From contig DXCU01000068.1 of assembly GCA_019115845.1 (NCBI GenBank), forward strand, positions 1 to 44,830: a stretch of DNA of 44,830 nt, in the 5' to 3' direction. The stretch comes from Candidatus Rubneribacter avistercoris (lineage in GTDB: Bacteria; Actinomycetota; Coriobacteriia; Coriobacteriales; Eggerthellaceae). Positions 7,609-16,757 of this stretch are shown one piece after another. Within the stretch, counting starts at the first letter, position 1. Each line of letters opens with the position of its first letter. A program made the position numbers and the translations under genes. The notes beneath the pieces are model-generated. The model searched no databases. It was not told where the DNA came from and saw only the letters and a list, made by a program, of their open reading frames with translations.

Positions 7609-7658
7609 GGCAAGCACCCCCCTTCAGGGCTGCCCGGATGCAACGAAGCACCACCGCC

Positions 7659-7667
7659 ATCGTATCA
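7659..7667 (-). promoter_or_regulatory. Extended -10 promoter element of the peptide gene
   Basis: The - strand reads TGATACGAT (7667 down to 7659), i.e. a TGn extended -10 with TACGAT. Transcription would begin near 7652, giving a leader of about 44 bases that starts with the sequence complementary to the right-hand repeat (7637-7649). No convincing -35 is present, as expected for an extended -10. Confidence 0.4.
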
Positions 7668-8000
7668 CGCCCAACCGCTGCCGTCCCCTAAAACCTCTGA
7701 CGCTAAGAGATTGCGCCAGGGGTTGGGAAACGATCCGCTTCCCGTTGTCGCGATAGGGTAGAGCGCTCCCAAACATCGTTGTCGCGGCTTAGCGCGCTTT
7801 GAAGGGGCCGCGTGGATGGCAATGACGTGGTCTATGGGATCTTGCGCCCATTCGGAAAGATCGAAATCATCCGCACGGTTGAGCTTGCCCGCGCTTGCAA
7901 CCTCACGCTAGCATGCTCCGCCACGCCCGCAGGCTTCGACATACTCAACGACCCGGGCCGCTTCGTGACAGCGCGCGCCGCCCGCACGGCTTGAAGGCTT
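7668..8000. other. Intergenic stretch without a supported gene
   Basis: Between the small peptide locus and the FAD oxidoreductase terminator I see no gene with a ribosome site. One open frame on the + strand (7812-7994, 60 codons, GKIEIIRTVELARACNLTL and so on) has mildly protein-like composition but no family I recognise and no start signals. It may be a decayed fragment. Confidence 0.4.
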
Positions 8001-8040
8001 GCGCGGCGGGTCGGCAACTCGATGCGCCGACCCGCCGCGC
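8001..8040 (-). terminator. Long GC-rich hairpin ending the FAD oxidoreductase transcript
   Basis: A perfect 15-bp inverted repeat (GCGCGGCGGGTCGGC, 8001-8015, with 8026-8040) around a 10-base loop lies 12 bases beyond the stop of the - strand gene. There is no T-tract on either side. By position it is most likely a transcript end or 3' stabiliser. Confidence 0.6.
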
Positions 8041-8052
8041 GTCACATCGGCC

Positions 8053-9768
8053 CTACTCGACGGGCTCTTCGGACTGCAGGGCCGCCATGGCCACGAACGC
8101 CGTGGCGGCATGGCTGCCAAGGCATCCTCCGGCGCCCGGATAGCCCTCGCCGAGCGGGGTGTTGGCGGCGCCGCCGCTCGCGTAGAGGTGCGGGATGGGC
8201 TCTCCGGCGCGCGTGAGCACCTGGAAGCTTCCGTTCGTGCGCAGGCCGCCCTTGGTGCCCAAGGCACCGGGCAGAACCTTCATGGCCACGAAAGGCGGGG
8301 TCTCGACTTTGCCGAGGCAGGGGTTGGGCAGGTTCTCGATTTCGGCCGCCTTCGAGTTCTTCAAAAGGTCCCATTCGTTTTCGCCGCGATGGAACTGCGG
8401 GTCGCGCCCGGTTTCGCAAAACGAGTTGAACTGCTCGACCTGCCAAGCGAGGTTGGCGTAGTCGATGCCCGCCTTCTCCGCCAGCTCCTCAAGGCTGTCG
8501 GCTTGAACGGCGTACTCGGGGATGTTGCCGGGAACGCCCCCGCCCAGGGGAAGGGCGTAGTTTTGCAGAAACGTGCCGTCGACGATGAGGTAGCCGGACG
8601 AGCGCCCCATGTGGTCCGCGCCCGCGTCCCACATCTCGAAGCCGCGGTTGAAGGTGTGGTAGTTCGCAGACTCGTTCACGAAGCGCACGCCGTACTGATT
8701 AACGATCAGGCTGTGCGGGTTGGTGCGCTCGCACTGGATGTCGAATCGGTGCCAATCGCTTTGCAGCTCGTCGGAATCCGCCGTCGTCGCGTCGATGGGG
8801 CACCATGCGGCGCAGCCCCAAACCGACTGCATCTGCGAGAGGTCGGCCCCCAGATCGAGCGCCATCTTGATGGCGTCGCCCGTGTTCGCCTCCACTGCTG
8901 CGGTGCTGCAAAGCTCCATGCGCAGGTGCGCCTTGCGCATGCCCGCATCGCGGTCGAACCCGCCTGTTGAGAGCAGCACGCCTTTGCGGGCCTTCACGTA
9001 ATAGGCTTTGCCGTTTTGCGAGGCTTCAACACCCGTCACGACCCCTTCGGAGTTGGTGATCAGGCGTGCGGCTTCGGTGTTGGTCATCATGTCGAGGCCC
9101 TCTTGCTCGGCTCGCTCGAGAAGCCAGTTGAACAGCGCCTCGCCGCCGATCTGGGCACCGTACTCGGCGTCTTTTCGCCACAGGTTCCGATCAATTTTGA
9201 GGGTCCTGCCCATTTTGCTCCCCTCAAGGGGCATGTACAGATCCCACACAGGGGCGCCGTCGGCATGCACGAACCACGGGCAGCCCAACTCGTTGTTGGT
9301 CCATTCGAAGAACGCCTGCGAGCCGTCCACGAAGCTCTCTATGAGCTCGTCGTCGGCGGCTCCCTCGGCGATGCGCTTCACGTAGGAGATCACCTCGTCG
9401 CGGTCATCGGGGCCGTAGGAGTCGTCCTGCAAGGTGTTCATGGGCACCCACACCGCGCCGCCCGAGATGGCCGCCGTGCCGCCCAAAAACGGGCGCTTCT
9501 CCAAAACCACCACGGAATCCCCGTCCATATGGGCCTTCAAAGCGGCGAACAAAGACATGCCGGAGCCTGCGACCACGATGTCGACCTCTTTGTCCCACTT
9601 TGGCTCCTCGCCCTGCGCAACCAGCGATGAGCTTCCGCCTGCCGACGGAGCGCAGCCTGCGAGCGCTCCCGCCGTCGCGGCGCCCGCGACCAGCGAGCCT
9701 GCGAGGAACGCCCGCCTCGACATGCCGCCGCGCGCCAAGGCCCGCTTTCCCTTTTCCACGTTCTTCAT
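8053..9768 (-). CDS. Tat-exported FAD-binding_2 oxidoreductase (fumarate reductase/ketosteroid dehydrogenase-like)
   Basis: This 571-residue flavoprotein has a twin-arginine signal (SRRAFLAGSLVAGAA, residues about 17-31) followed by LAGC, a possible lipoprotein cysteine near residue 39. The mature part opens with the dinucleotide fold DIVVAGSGMSLFAALKA, then LEKRPFLGGTAAISGG and VWVPMN. It ends with ASGGAANTPLGEGYPGAGG, the FAD-binding C-terminal signature. The GVRFVNE segment near the middle corresponds to the catalytic Arg region of soluble fumarate reductases, while VWVPMN and YPGAGG resemble 3-ketosteroid dehydrogenases. No heme domain is present. ATG 9768 has AGGAGGG just upstream. It is divergent from a LysR gene that probably controls it. 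Coriobacteria carry many such respiratory reductases for organic acceptors; the acceptor here is unknown. Confidence 0.88.
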   Translation of the reverse strand: MKNVEKGKRALARGGMSRRAFLAGSLVAGAATAGALAGCAPSAGGSSSLVAQGEEPKWDKEVDIVVAGSGMSLFAALKAHMDGDSVVVLEKRPFLGGTAAISGGAVWVPMNTLQDDSYGPDDRDEVISYVKRIAEGAADDELIESFVDGSQAFFEWTNNELGCPWFVHADGAPVWDLYMPLEGSKMGRTLKIDRNLWRKDAEYGAQIGGEALFNWLLERAEQEGLDMMTNTEAARLITNSEGVVTGVEASQNGKAYYVKARKGVLLSTGGFDRDAGMRKAHLRMELCSTAAVEANTGDAIKMALDLGADLSQMQSVWGCAAWCPIDATTADSDELQSDWHRFDIQCERTNPHSLIVNQYGVRFVNESANYHTFNRGFEMWDAGADHMGRSSGYLIVDGTFLQNYALPLGGGVPGNIPEYAVQADSLEELAEKAGIDYANLAWQVEQFNSFCETGRDPQFHRGENEWDLLKNSKAAEIENLPNPCLGKVETPPFVAMKVLPGALGTKGGLRTNGSFQVLTRAGEPIPHLYASGGAANTPLGEGYPGAGGCLGSHAATAFVAMAALQSEEPVE

Positions 9769-9797
9769 GTTCGCCCTCCTGTCCGATGTGTTTTTCG

Positions 9798-9827
9798 TTG
9801 ACGCTTGTTTTGGCGTCTGGCTAAAAT
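9798..9827 (+). promoter_or_regulatory. Promoter for the LysR gene
   Basis: TTGACG (9798-9803) and TAAAAT (9822-9827) are separated by 18 bases, a good sigma-70-type match. Transcription would begin near 9834, about 100 bases before the LysR start, so the inverted repeat at 9859-9886 would lie in the transcribed leader. Confidence 0.6.
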
Positions 9828-9858
9828 GTACGGGGGGAAGGGACTATCGGTGAAATAG

Positions 9859-9886
9859 GATTCCCCAATCGTGTTATTGGGGAATC
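9859..9886. promoter_or_regulatory. Perfect palindrome between the FAD oxidoreductase and LysR genes
   Basis: GATTCCCCAAT (9859-9869) is an exact inverted match to ATTGGGGAATC (9876-9886) with a 6-base centre. It lies midway in the divergent intergenic region, the standard place for a LysR-type operator controlling both genes. No T-tract follows, so a terminator is unlikely. Confidence 0.65.
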
Positions 9887-9931
9887 TTATCGGAGACGAT
9901 GCGGGATGCCGCAACGGCAAGGAGGCGCTCT

Positions 9932-10867
9932 GTGAACACGCGGCATTTGGAGGAGTTCATCGAGTTGGGCAAGCAGCTGAACTTTTCCAGCGCCGCGCGC
10001 GAGATGTACGTGTCCCAGCCAACGCTGAGCCAGCATATCGCAATGATGGAAGAGGAGATGGGCTTTCAGCTGGTGACGCGGGAAGGCAGCGTGGAGCTCA
10101 CGCCCGAGGGCGCCGAGTTCTTCTCGATGGCGCAAGACGTTGTGAACCGTTGCGAGACGGCGCGGACGAGGTGCCGAAATCTGTCGCAAGGAGGACCGAA
10201 GACGGTCCGCGTCCCCGACATATTGAGCACGTTTCCCGTCGGGCGCATGCTCGATCAAGTGGTGGGCGATCTGTACGCGCAGGACCCCGTGTCCCAAGTG
10301 ATCGTTCGGAAGGTCGATTACGGTCGTCACGATCCTATGTCGCTGCTCGACGAGGACCTGGTCGACGTGGGCTTTGATTTTTCCTGCTGCGGCAGCGAGC
10401 ACGTGGCGCAACGTTACAGGGAGCGTGGATACCGGGCTTTTCGGCTTCTCAAAGTGCCCATGCTCGTGGCGGTGCCCCGGGGGCATCGACTCGAGTCGGA
10501 GCGCCTGCTCGCCCGCTCTCTCGACGGCGAGACGTTCCTTTCGCGCAGCAACCCGTTTTGCGATTCGTACCGGCAGGCCATCGTGGACACGTTCGCTTTG
10601 GCGGGGGCGGCCCTTCGTCCGAAGATGGTCTACGGCTCCTCGTTCTTCGATCCGCCCCGGCACGAGTCGGCGGGCATGGTGTCTGTCGGCAGCGCCCATT
10701 ACTTCAAGATATACGAGCTGATCTGGGGATCGGAGAGAACCGTCAAAAAGGTGGAGGATTTCGACGCGGATATCGACCTTGTGGCGGCCTATGACGCGAA
10801 GAAGCTGTCGGGCCACAGGAAGAGGTTCGCGCAGAGGCTCGAGGAGCTTGCCGGGCAAACGGCGTAG
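9932..10867 (+). CDS. LysR-family transcriptional regulator
   Basis: This 311-residue regulator has an N-terminal winged helix-turn-helix (TRHLEEFIELGKQLNFSSAA, then YVSQPTLSQHIAMMEEEMGF) and a C-terminal effector-binding domain of the LysR type. The first in-frame candidate is further upstream, but GTG 9932 is preceded at 6 bases by AAGGAGG (9919-9925), and it gives the usual family N-terminus. It is transcribed away from the FAD oxidoreductase gene and very likely regulates it and itself through the palindrome at 9859-9886. The effector is unknown, probably the substrate or acceptor of the reductase. The effector domain is intact and there is no sign of truncation. Confidence 0.9.
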   Translation: MNTRHLEEFIELGKQLNFSSAAREMYVSQPTLSQHIAMMEEEMGFQLVTREGSVELTPEGAEFFSMAQDVVNRCETARTRCRNLSQGGPKTVRVPDILSTFPVGRMLDQVVGDLYAQDPVSQVIVRKVDYGRHDPMSLLDEDLVDVGFDFSCCGSEHVAQRYRERGYRAFRLLKVPMLVAVPRGHRLESERLLARSLDGETFLSRSNPFCDSYRQAIVDTFALAGAALRPKMVYGSSFFDPPRHESAGMVSVGSAHYFKIYELIWGSERTVKKVEDFDADIDLVAAYDAKKLSGHRKRFAQRLEELAGQTA

Positions 10868-10952
10868 CTCGCGGATCAAACGACCGGAAAGCGCTCTTGC
10901 ATGCACCGTCTGTGACGCTCCCGTCAAGATTCTTCATAAATCACGCGAGCGG

Positions 10953-10982
10953 TTAGCACTCTCTTGCATCGGCTGCTAAAAT
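10953..10982 (+). promoter_or_regulatory. CIRCE operator overlapping the hrcA promoter
   Basis: TTAGCACTC (10953-10961), nine bases, then GGCTGCTAA (10971-10979) matches the CIRCE consensus TTAGCACTC-N9-GAGTGCTAA perfectly on the left and at 7 of 9 on the right. A -35-like TTAGCA (10953-10958) and TAAAAT (10977-10982) overlap it, so HrcA bound here would block its own operon. The start codon lies about 75 bases downstream. Confidence 0.85.
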
Positions 10983-11058
10983 GATGTGTCGGCGCCGGCC
11001 CGGAACATGAGGTCATGGGCGGCGGGAAGCGAACCCGAAGAGAGGAAGGTGGAGAGGC

Positions 11059-12078
11059 GTGCTTTCGGATCGAAGGCAAAGGGTGCTTGCGGCCCTTATC
11101 GAAGAGTACGTCGCGCGCGCTCTGCCGGTCGGATCGCGCACGCTCACGGAGCGCTATCATCTGGGTGTGAGCCCGGCCACGGTGCGCAACGAGCTGTCGG
11201 TGCTCGAGGACGGGGGCTACATCGCCCAACCCCACACCTCGGCGGGGCGCGTCCCCACCGACCACGGGTACCGGGCGTTCGTGGACAACCTGCTGGCCAC
11301 CGACCTCGCGTCTTCGGATGAGCGCTACAGCGCGGTGGCCGACCAGCTCAAACGCAGCGCAAGCGAGCTGGACGCGCTTTTGGAGCGCACGTCCTCGGCG
11401 CTCACCCGGCTGACTGACTGCCTCTCCATCGTCATAGCCCCCTCGGTGCTGAACCTGCACATCAAGCAGCTCTCGCTCATCTCGCTGTCCCCGATGCGCG
11501 CCCTCGTGGTGCTGGTCACCGAGGACGGGCAGGTGTTCAACCGCCAGATGGAGTTCGCCGAGGAGGTGTCCGGCGACGACCTGGCGCGCGTCCAGCGCTT
11601 TTTGGGCGACGTGTTCACCGGCAAGTCGCTGAGCGAGATAGAGGACGGCCTCGGCCAGGGGATGCAGGCGGCCCTGCATGACCCGCTTGTGCGCATGGCG
11701 CTTGACGAGGTGCTCTCCTGCCTGCAGGAAAGCGATCTGTCCCGCGCGCATAGGCTGGGGGTCAGCTCGCTTCTGAGCCAGCCCGAATTCAGCCATTCCG
11801 AGGCGCTGCTCCCCGTCATGCAGGTGCTCGAGGACGAGACGGTCCTGCTGCACATCCTGGACGACGCCGCGCGGCAGTCCTGCGGCGCCGGCGCGCCCTG
11901 CGTGCGCATCGGCAGCGAGAACGACGCGGCGGAGCTTTCGGGTGTGTCCGTGGTGGCAAGCCGCTACGGGCGGGGGGATTCCGCGGGTGTCGTGGCCGTC
12001 ATCGGCCCGACGCGCATGAACTACTCCAAAGTCATACGCGCGGTCCGCATGGCAAGCTCCGCGCTGGAAGATGTGTAA
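11059..12078 (+). CDS. hrcA: Heat-inducible transcription repressor HrcA
   Basis: This repressor binds CIRCE elements and is kept active by GroEL. The 339-residue protein begins LSDRRQRVLAALIEEYV, followed by the wing-helix signature SRTLTERYHLGVSPATVRNE and HTSAGRVPTDHGYR, both diagnostic of HrcA. The GAF-like middle and C-terminal dimer regions follow to a normal length. GTG 11059 lies within a purine-rich run (GAAGGTGGAGAG). A CIRCE operator upstream fits autoregulation. dnaJ follows 72 bases later, while dnaK and grpE are not in this window, so the DnaK system is split between loci. Confidence 0.96.
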   Translation: MLSDRRQRVLAALIEEYVARALPVGSRTLTERYHLGVSPATVRNELSVLEDGGYIAQPHTSAGRVPTDHGYRAFVDNLLATDLASSDERYSAVADQLKRSASELDALLERTSSALTRLTDCLSIVIAPSVLNLHIKQLSLISLSPMRALVVLVTEDGQVFNRQMEFAEEVSGDDLARVQRFLGDVFTGKSLSEIEDGLGQGMQAALHDPLVRMALDEVLSCLQESDLSRAHRLGVSSLLSQPEFSHSEALLPVMQVLEDETVLLHILDDAARQSCGAGAPCVRIGSENDAAELSGVSVVASRYGRGDSAGVVAVIGPTRMNYSKVIRAVRMASSALEDV

Positions 12079-12150
12079 GAGAAGGGCGCAACGCTCTTTG
12101 GCGGCGGGGCGCACGGCTCGCCGCCTGCGAAGAAAGGTTGAGATCGACAG

Positions 12151-13284
12151 ATGGCCAAAGACCTGTACGAGGTTCTGGGAGTCTCGCGGGACGCGGGCGA
12201 GGACGAGATAAAGAAGGCGTTTCGCCGCCGCGCTCGCGAGCTGCACCCCGACGTGAACAAGGCGCCCGATGCCGAGGAGCAGTTCAAAGAGCTCAACGAG
12301 GCGTACGACGTGCTGTCGGATCCCGCCAAGCGCGCCCAGTACGACCGCTTCGGCACCGTCCCCGGCGCCTCGGGAGGCGCGGGAGGCCCCTACGGCGGCG
12401 GGTACGTGGACTTCGAGGACCTGTTCGGCGGGGGCATGGGCGATCTGTTCAGCTCGTTTTTCGGCGGGCAGGCCGCCGGGCGCGCCCCGCAGCGTCGCGA
12501 GGGCCGCGACATGGGCGTGGGCTTGCGCCTGACGCTTGAAGAGGTGGCGGCGGGCGCGAAGAAGGAGATCGTCTACGATCGCCTGGCGCCGTGCCCGGAC
12601 TGCGGCGGCACGGGTCTTGGCCCCAACGGGCGCGAGGTGGCCTGCCCCGAGTGCAACGGCCAAGGGCGCGTGGTCACGGTCCAGCACACGTTTTTGGGCG
12701 ACATGCAGACGGCGTCCACGTGCCGGGCCTGCGGCGGCACGGGGCGCACCATCGAGGATCCGTGCCCCGAGTGCGACGGACAGGGGCGCGTGCCCGACCG
12801 CCAGCGCGTGACCGTGGAGGTGCCCGTGGGCATCCGCGACGCCCAGCAGCTGCGCCTGAGCGGTTTCGGCGAGGCGGGCATGCGCGGCGCGCGCTCGGGG
12901 GACCTCATCGTGACCTGCCGCATCCAGCCTCACGAGTTCTTCGAGCGCGACGGCGACAATCTGCATGCGCGCGCGAACGTGTCCATCGTGCAGGCCACCT
13001 TGGGGGCCGACGTTGAGATAGCCGGCATCTTCGAGGGCGAGCGGGTGGCCGTGCGCATTCCCGAGGGCTGCCAGAACGAGCAGGTGGTGCGCGTGAAGGG
13101 CTTCGGCATGCCACGCCTGAAAAGCGAGGTGCGCGGCGACATGTACGTCCATGTGAACGTGGTGGTGCCCAAGAAGGTGACGAAGCGCCAACGCGAGCTT
13201 CTGGAGGAGCTTGGCCGCGAGATGGGGGAGGACGTCGCCGACGTGCGCTCCCCGCTCCAAAAGCTCCGCGACGCGTTCAATTAA
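12151..13284 (+). CDS. dnaJ: Chaperone protein DnaJ
   Basis: This co-chaperone stimulates DnaK ATPase and delivers unfolded proteins. The 377-residue type I J-protein has the J-domain at residues 1-70 with HPD at 32-34, a Gly/Phe-rich linker (about 75-115), and four CxxCxGxG zinc repeats ([32 protein letters not shown]) between about 148 and 215. A C-terminal substrate-binding region follows. It is downstream of hrcA and probably cotranscribed and heat-regulated. The nearest ribosome-like AAAGG is about 14 bases upstream, a long spacing, but the J-domain start at ATG 12151 is unambiguous. Absence of grpE/dnaK nearby suggests this is the second DnaJ common in Actinobacteria. Confidence 0.96.
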   Translation: MAKDLYEVLGVSRDAGEDEIKKAFRRRARELHPDVNKAPDAEEQFKELNEAYDVLSDPAKRAQYDRFGTVPGASGGAGGPYGGGYVDFEDLFGGGMGDLFSSFFGGQAAGRAPQRREGRDMGVGLRLTLEEVAAGAKKEIVYDRLAPCPDCGGTGLGPNGREVACPECNGQGRVVTVQHTFLGDMQTASTCRACGGTGRTIEDPCPECDGQGRVPDRQRVTVEVPVGIRDAQQLRLSGFGEAGMRGARSGDLIVTCRIQPHEFFERDGDNLHARANVSIVQATLGADVEIAGIFEGERVAVRIPEGCQNEQVVRVKGFGMPRLKSEVRGDMYVHVNVVVPKKVTKRQRELLEELGREMGEDVADVRSPLQKLRDAFN

Positions 13285-13287
13285 GAC

Positions 13288-13315
13288 GCTCTGTCGGCCT
13301 TATGGCCGACAGAGC
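13288..13315 (+). terminator. Hairpin directly after dnaJ
   Basis: GCTCTGTCGGCC (13288-13299) pairs perfectly over 12 bp with 13304-13315 around the loop TTAT, three bases after the dnaJ stop. No T-tract follows, so it is either a U-less terminator or a 3' end stabiliser of the hrcA-dnaJ mRNA. Confidence 0.6.
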
Positions 13316-13484
13316 AAGCCGCCGCAGGGCGCTTCGGCGCCCGGCCTCGCCGTCCCGGGCGCTCGCCGCGCACCGCAGTGGGTCGGGTCCCCAGCGCTTT
13401 CGCGGCGATTTTGGGTGCCGGACGCTCCTCGCTGAGCTGCCACGCCAACCCGGACGCTTTGCAAGACCACGATTTGGGAGAAAC

Positions 13485-14288
13485 ATGTCGCTGCATCATT
13501 TCTTTCTTGAGGGGCAGGTGCTCGCCGAGGAGGCGGAGCCGGTGTTCCCGCTGCGCCTTGCGCCCGACGATGCGCGGCATGCGCGCGTGCTGCGGCTTGC
13601 GGCGGGCGAGCACGTGGCGGTGGTGGACGCCGCGCAGGACTACTTCGAGTGCGAGGTGGTGTCGTTCGACGACGCGCTGCCGCAGGTGCGCGTCGCGCGG
13701 CATCTGGATGCGCCTGGAGCATCGCCGCAGGTTGTGCTCGTGCAGGGCCTGGCGAAGGGCGACAAGATGGATATGGTCGTCCGTCACGCCACCGAGCTGG
13801 GCGTGGCGGCCTTCGTCCCGGCGGCCTGCGAGCGGTCGGTGGTGAGGCTCGACGCACGCAAGGCGGCTGCGCGGGCCGAGCGCTGGCGGTCCGTGGCCAA
13901 AAGCGCCGCCATGCAGTCGGGCCGCCGCGATGTGCCCGAGGTGCGCGATCCGCTCCCCCTTTCCGAGGCGTGCGCGCTTCTCTGCGGCGCCACGGCGGTG
14001 CTCGTGTGCTGGGAGGAGGCGCCGCAGACGGCGCGCATCGCCGACGCGATCGCTCGCGGCATGGACGCGTGCGCCGTGTCCGACCCCGCCGACGCGCGCA
14101 TTGCCGTGGTGGTGGGTCCCGAAGGGGGCCTCACGCCTCGCGAGGTGGAGGAGCTGCTCGCGTGCAACCCGCGCGCGTCGCTCGTGTCGCTTGGCCCGTC
14201 CATCCTGCGCACCGAGACGGCGGGCATCGTGGCGCCGGCGCTCGTCCTTTACGAGCTGGGCGGCCTGGGGGCGGGGAGGCAAGCGTGA
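13485..14288 (+). CDS. rsmE: 16S rRNA m3U1498 methyltransferase RsmE
   Basis: This SPOUT-class methyltransferase acts on U1498 of 16S rRNA in the assembled small subunit. The 267-residue protein starts MSLHHFFLEGQV. It has the PUA-like N-terminal domain (DDARHARVLRLAAGE), the QGLAKGDKMDMVVRHATELG segment, and the knot motifs VVVGPEGGLTPREVEEL and SLGPSILRTETAG. ATG 13485 follows GGGAG (13476-13480). It commonly sits with dnaJ and prmA in Actinobacteria and Firmicutes; prmA is absent here, and a GC-rich 200-base gap separates it from dnaJ. It overlaps mtaB by 4 bases (GTGA), so the two are coupled. Confidence 0.94.
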   Translation: MSLHHFFLEGQVLAEEAEPVFPLRLAPDDARHARVLRLAAGEHVAVVDAAQDYFECEVVSFDDALPQVRVARHLDAPGASPQVVLVQGLAKGDKMDMVVRHATELGVAAFVPAACERSVVRLDARKAAARAERWRSVAKSAAMQSGRRDVPEVRDPLPLSEACALLCGATAVLVCWEEAPQTARIADAIARGMDACAVSDPADARIAVVVGPEGGLTPREVEELLACNPRASLVSLGPSILRTETAGIVAPALVLYELGGLGAGRQA

Positions 14289-15499
14289 GGTTCGCCGTCG
14301 TCAACCTCGGCTGCAAGGTCAACCGCGTTGAGTCGGACGCTGCGGCGGCGCGGCTCTCGGCGGCCGGCTGGTCCGCCGCGCCCGAGGCCGAGGCGGATCT
14401 CGTGGTGGTCAACACCTGCACCGTCACAGGCGAGGCCGAGAAGAAGACGCGCAAAGCCGTGCGGCGTGCCCTGCGCGAAAGCCCTGCCGAAACGGTGCTC
14501 GTCACCGGATGCGCGGCAGCGCTCGATGCGGCGGCTTTCGAGGCGATGGATCCGCGCGTGCGCGTGGTGGGCAAGGCGGAGCTGGCGGATGCGCTCGACG
14601 AGCTTGCCGACGCGCCCTCCGCAAAGCCCGCTTTCGCGCCGCTGCCCACCGGTTCGCAGTTCCGCACGCGCGTGGGCGTCAAGGTGCAGGACGGTTGCGA
14701 CAACGCGTGCACCTACTGCATCGTGCACGTGGCGCGCGGGCGCGCGACCAGCCGTCCGGCGGACGAGGTGGTGCGCGAATGCGCGGCGCTTGCACGCGAG
14801 GGCGTGCGCGAGGTCGTGCTCACGGGCATCAACCTAGGATCGTACCGGCACGACGGCGCCCGCCTTCCCGACCTGCTGGAGCGGCTTCTTAGGGAGACGG
14901 ACGGCCTCGGCCCGCAGGGCGCGCCGCCATGTCGCTTCCGCATATCGAGCATCGAGCCGTGCGACGTTTCGCAGCGGCTCATGGAGCTTCTGGCTTGCGC
15001 CGAGGGGCGCGTCTGCCGCCACCTCCACCTGCCCTTGCAGTCCGGCAGCTCGAAGGTGCTGCGCGAAATGGCGCGCCCCTACGATGCGGCGGCCTATGGC
15101 GAACTGGTGCGGCGCCTGCGGCGTCAGGTGCCGGAAATCTCCCTCTCCACCGACATCATCGTAGGCTTTCCGGGCGAAACCGAGGCCGACTTCGCAGAGA
15201 CGCTCGCCTTGGCGCGCTCGTGCGGCTTTTCCAAAATCCATGTGTTTCCCTACTCGATGCGGGAGGGCACGCCCGCATCCGCGCGCGCCGATCAGGTGCC
15301 CGCGTCCGTAAAGGCCGCCCGGGCTGCCAAGCTGCGCGCGCTCGCCGCCGAGCTGCGGTGCGCCGACCGCGCCCGGCGTGCCGGCGCGACCGAGCTTGCC
15401 CTGGTGGAGGACGCCGGCCGCGCCACAACCGAAAGCTACCATCAGGTGGATGCTCCGGCCGGCGCCTCTCCGGGGGATCTTGTTCCCCTGCGCCTCTAG
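14285..15499 (+). CDS. mtaB: tRNA t6A37 methylthiotransferase MtaB
   Basis: This is a radical SAM methylthiotransferase that converts t6A37 to ms2t6A in tRNA. The 404-residue protein has an N-terminal UPF0004 domain opening RFAVVNLGCKVNRVE, the GCKVN form diagnostic of the MtaB subgroup. Its Cys ligands include VVVNTCTVTG and TGCAA. The radical SAM cluster motif CDNACTYC (Cx3Cx2C) is at about residues 138-145. The C-terminus is a short TRAM-like segment (LALVEDAG to GDLVPLRL). GTG 14285 overlaps the rsmE stop. It is one of three methylthiotransferases in the window, with RimO and MiaB. No defect is visible. Confidence 0.94.
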   Translation: MRFAVVNLGCKVNRVESDAAAARLSAAGWSAAPEAEADLVVVNTCTVTGEAEKKTRKAVRRALRESPAETVLVTGCAAALDAAAFEAMDPRVRVVGKAELADALDELADAPSAKPAFAPLPTGSQFRTRVGVKVQDGCDNACTYCIVHVARGRATSRPADEVVRECAALAREGVREVVLTGINLGSYRHDGARLPDLLERLLRETDGLGPQGAPPCRFRISSIEPCDVSQRLMELLACAEGRVCRHLHLPLQSGSSKVLREMARPYDAAAYGELVRRLRRQVPEISLSTDIIVGFPGETEADFAETLALARSCGFSKIHVFPYSMREGTPASARADQVPASVKAARAAKLRALAAELRCADRARRAGATELALVEDAGRATTESYHQVDAPAGASPGDLVPLRL

Positions 15500-15544
15500 C
15501 GCCCCTTCGCCACCGCAAGCCTCCCGAACCGCCCCTCGACCCTC

Positions 15545-15757
15545 TTGGCTACCGCTCTCTTTGACATGTTGCTCATGCCGTTATTTCAGATAGGGGAATT
15601 GGCAGGTGCTTTGTCAGACGAATACACGAAGTCGCATACGGAAATACCATGGCCTGCGATCAGGGGATTTCGTAACATCATTGCCCCCTCAGTGCCGCTT
15701 CGCCTGCTTGATTCGTTAAGCGACGAAGCCCTGGTGCATACCCTACCGATTCGGTAA
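15545..15757 (+). pseudogene. Decayed HepT-like (DUF86) RNase/toxin gene fragment
   Basis: In the gap between mtaB and phoH one frame reads LMPLFQIGELAGALSDEYTK, then SHTEIPWPAIRGFRNIIA. This matches the conserved core of HepT/DUF86 proteins (QIGELxxxLSxE, then H-x-EIPW-x-x-I-x-G-x-RN-x-x-x-H). After RNIIA the family's catalytic histidine and YxxID region are missing, and the frame runs to a stop at 15757 with only a vague tail (DEALVHTL). The N-terminal third is also absent, and no MntA-type nucleotidyltransferase partner is nearby. The DNA is less GC-rich than its neighbours. I call it a remnant of a type VII (HepT/MntA) toxin-antitoxin module rather than a working gene. Confidence 0.6.
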
Positions 15758-15789
15758 CGTCGGGGTTGCTCGGAGGGCGACATGGTACA

Positions 15790-16755
<966 letters not shown>

Positions 16756-16757
16756 CC

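Noticed and set aside
7812..7994. 60-codon + strand frame in the gap before the FAD oxidoreductase terminator
   Set aside because: It has no ribosome site, no family match I recognise, and it ends just before the terminator hairpin of the opposite gene. A decayed fragment is possible but cannot be supported.
10924..13260. Long - strand open frame opposite hrcA and dnaJ
   Set aside because: It mirrors hrcA and dnaJ codons and contains no known domain or ribosome site.
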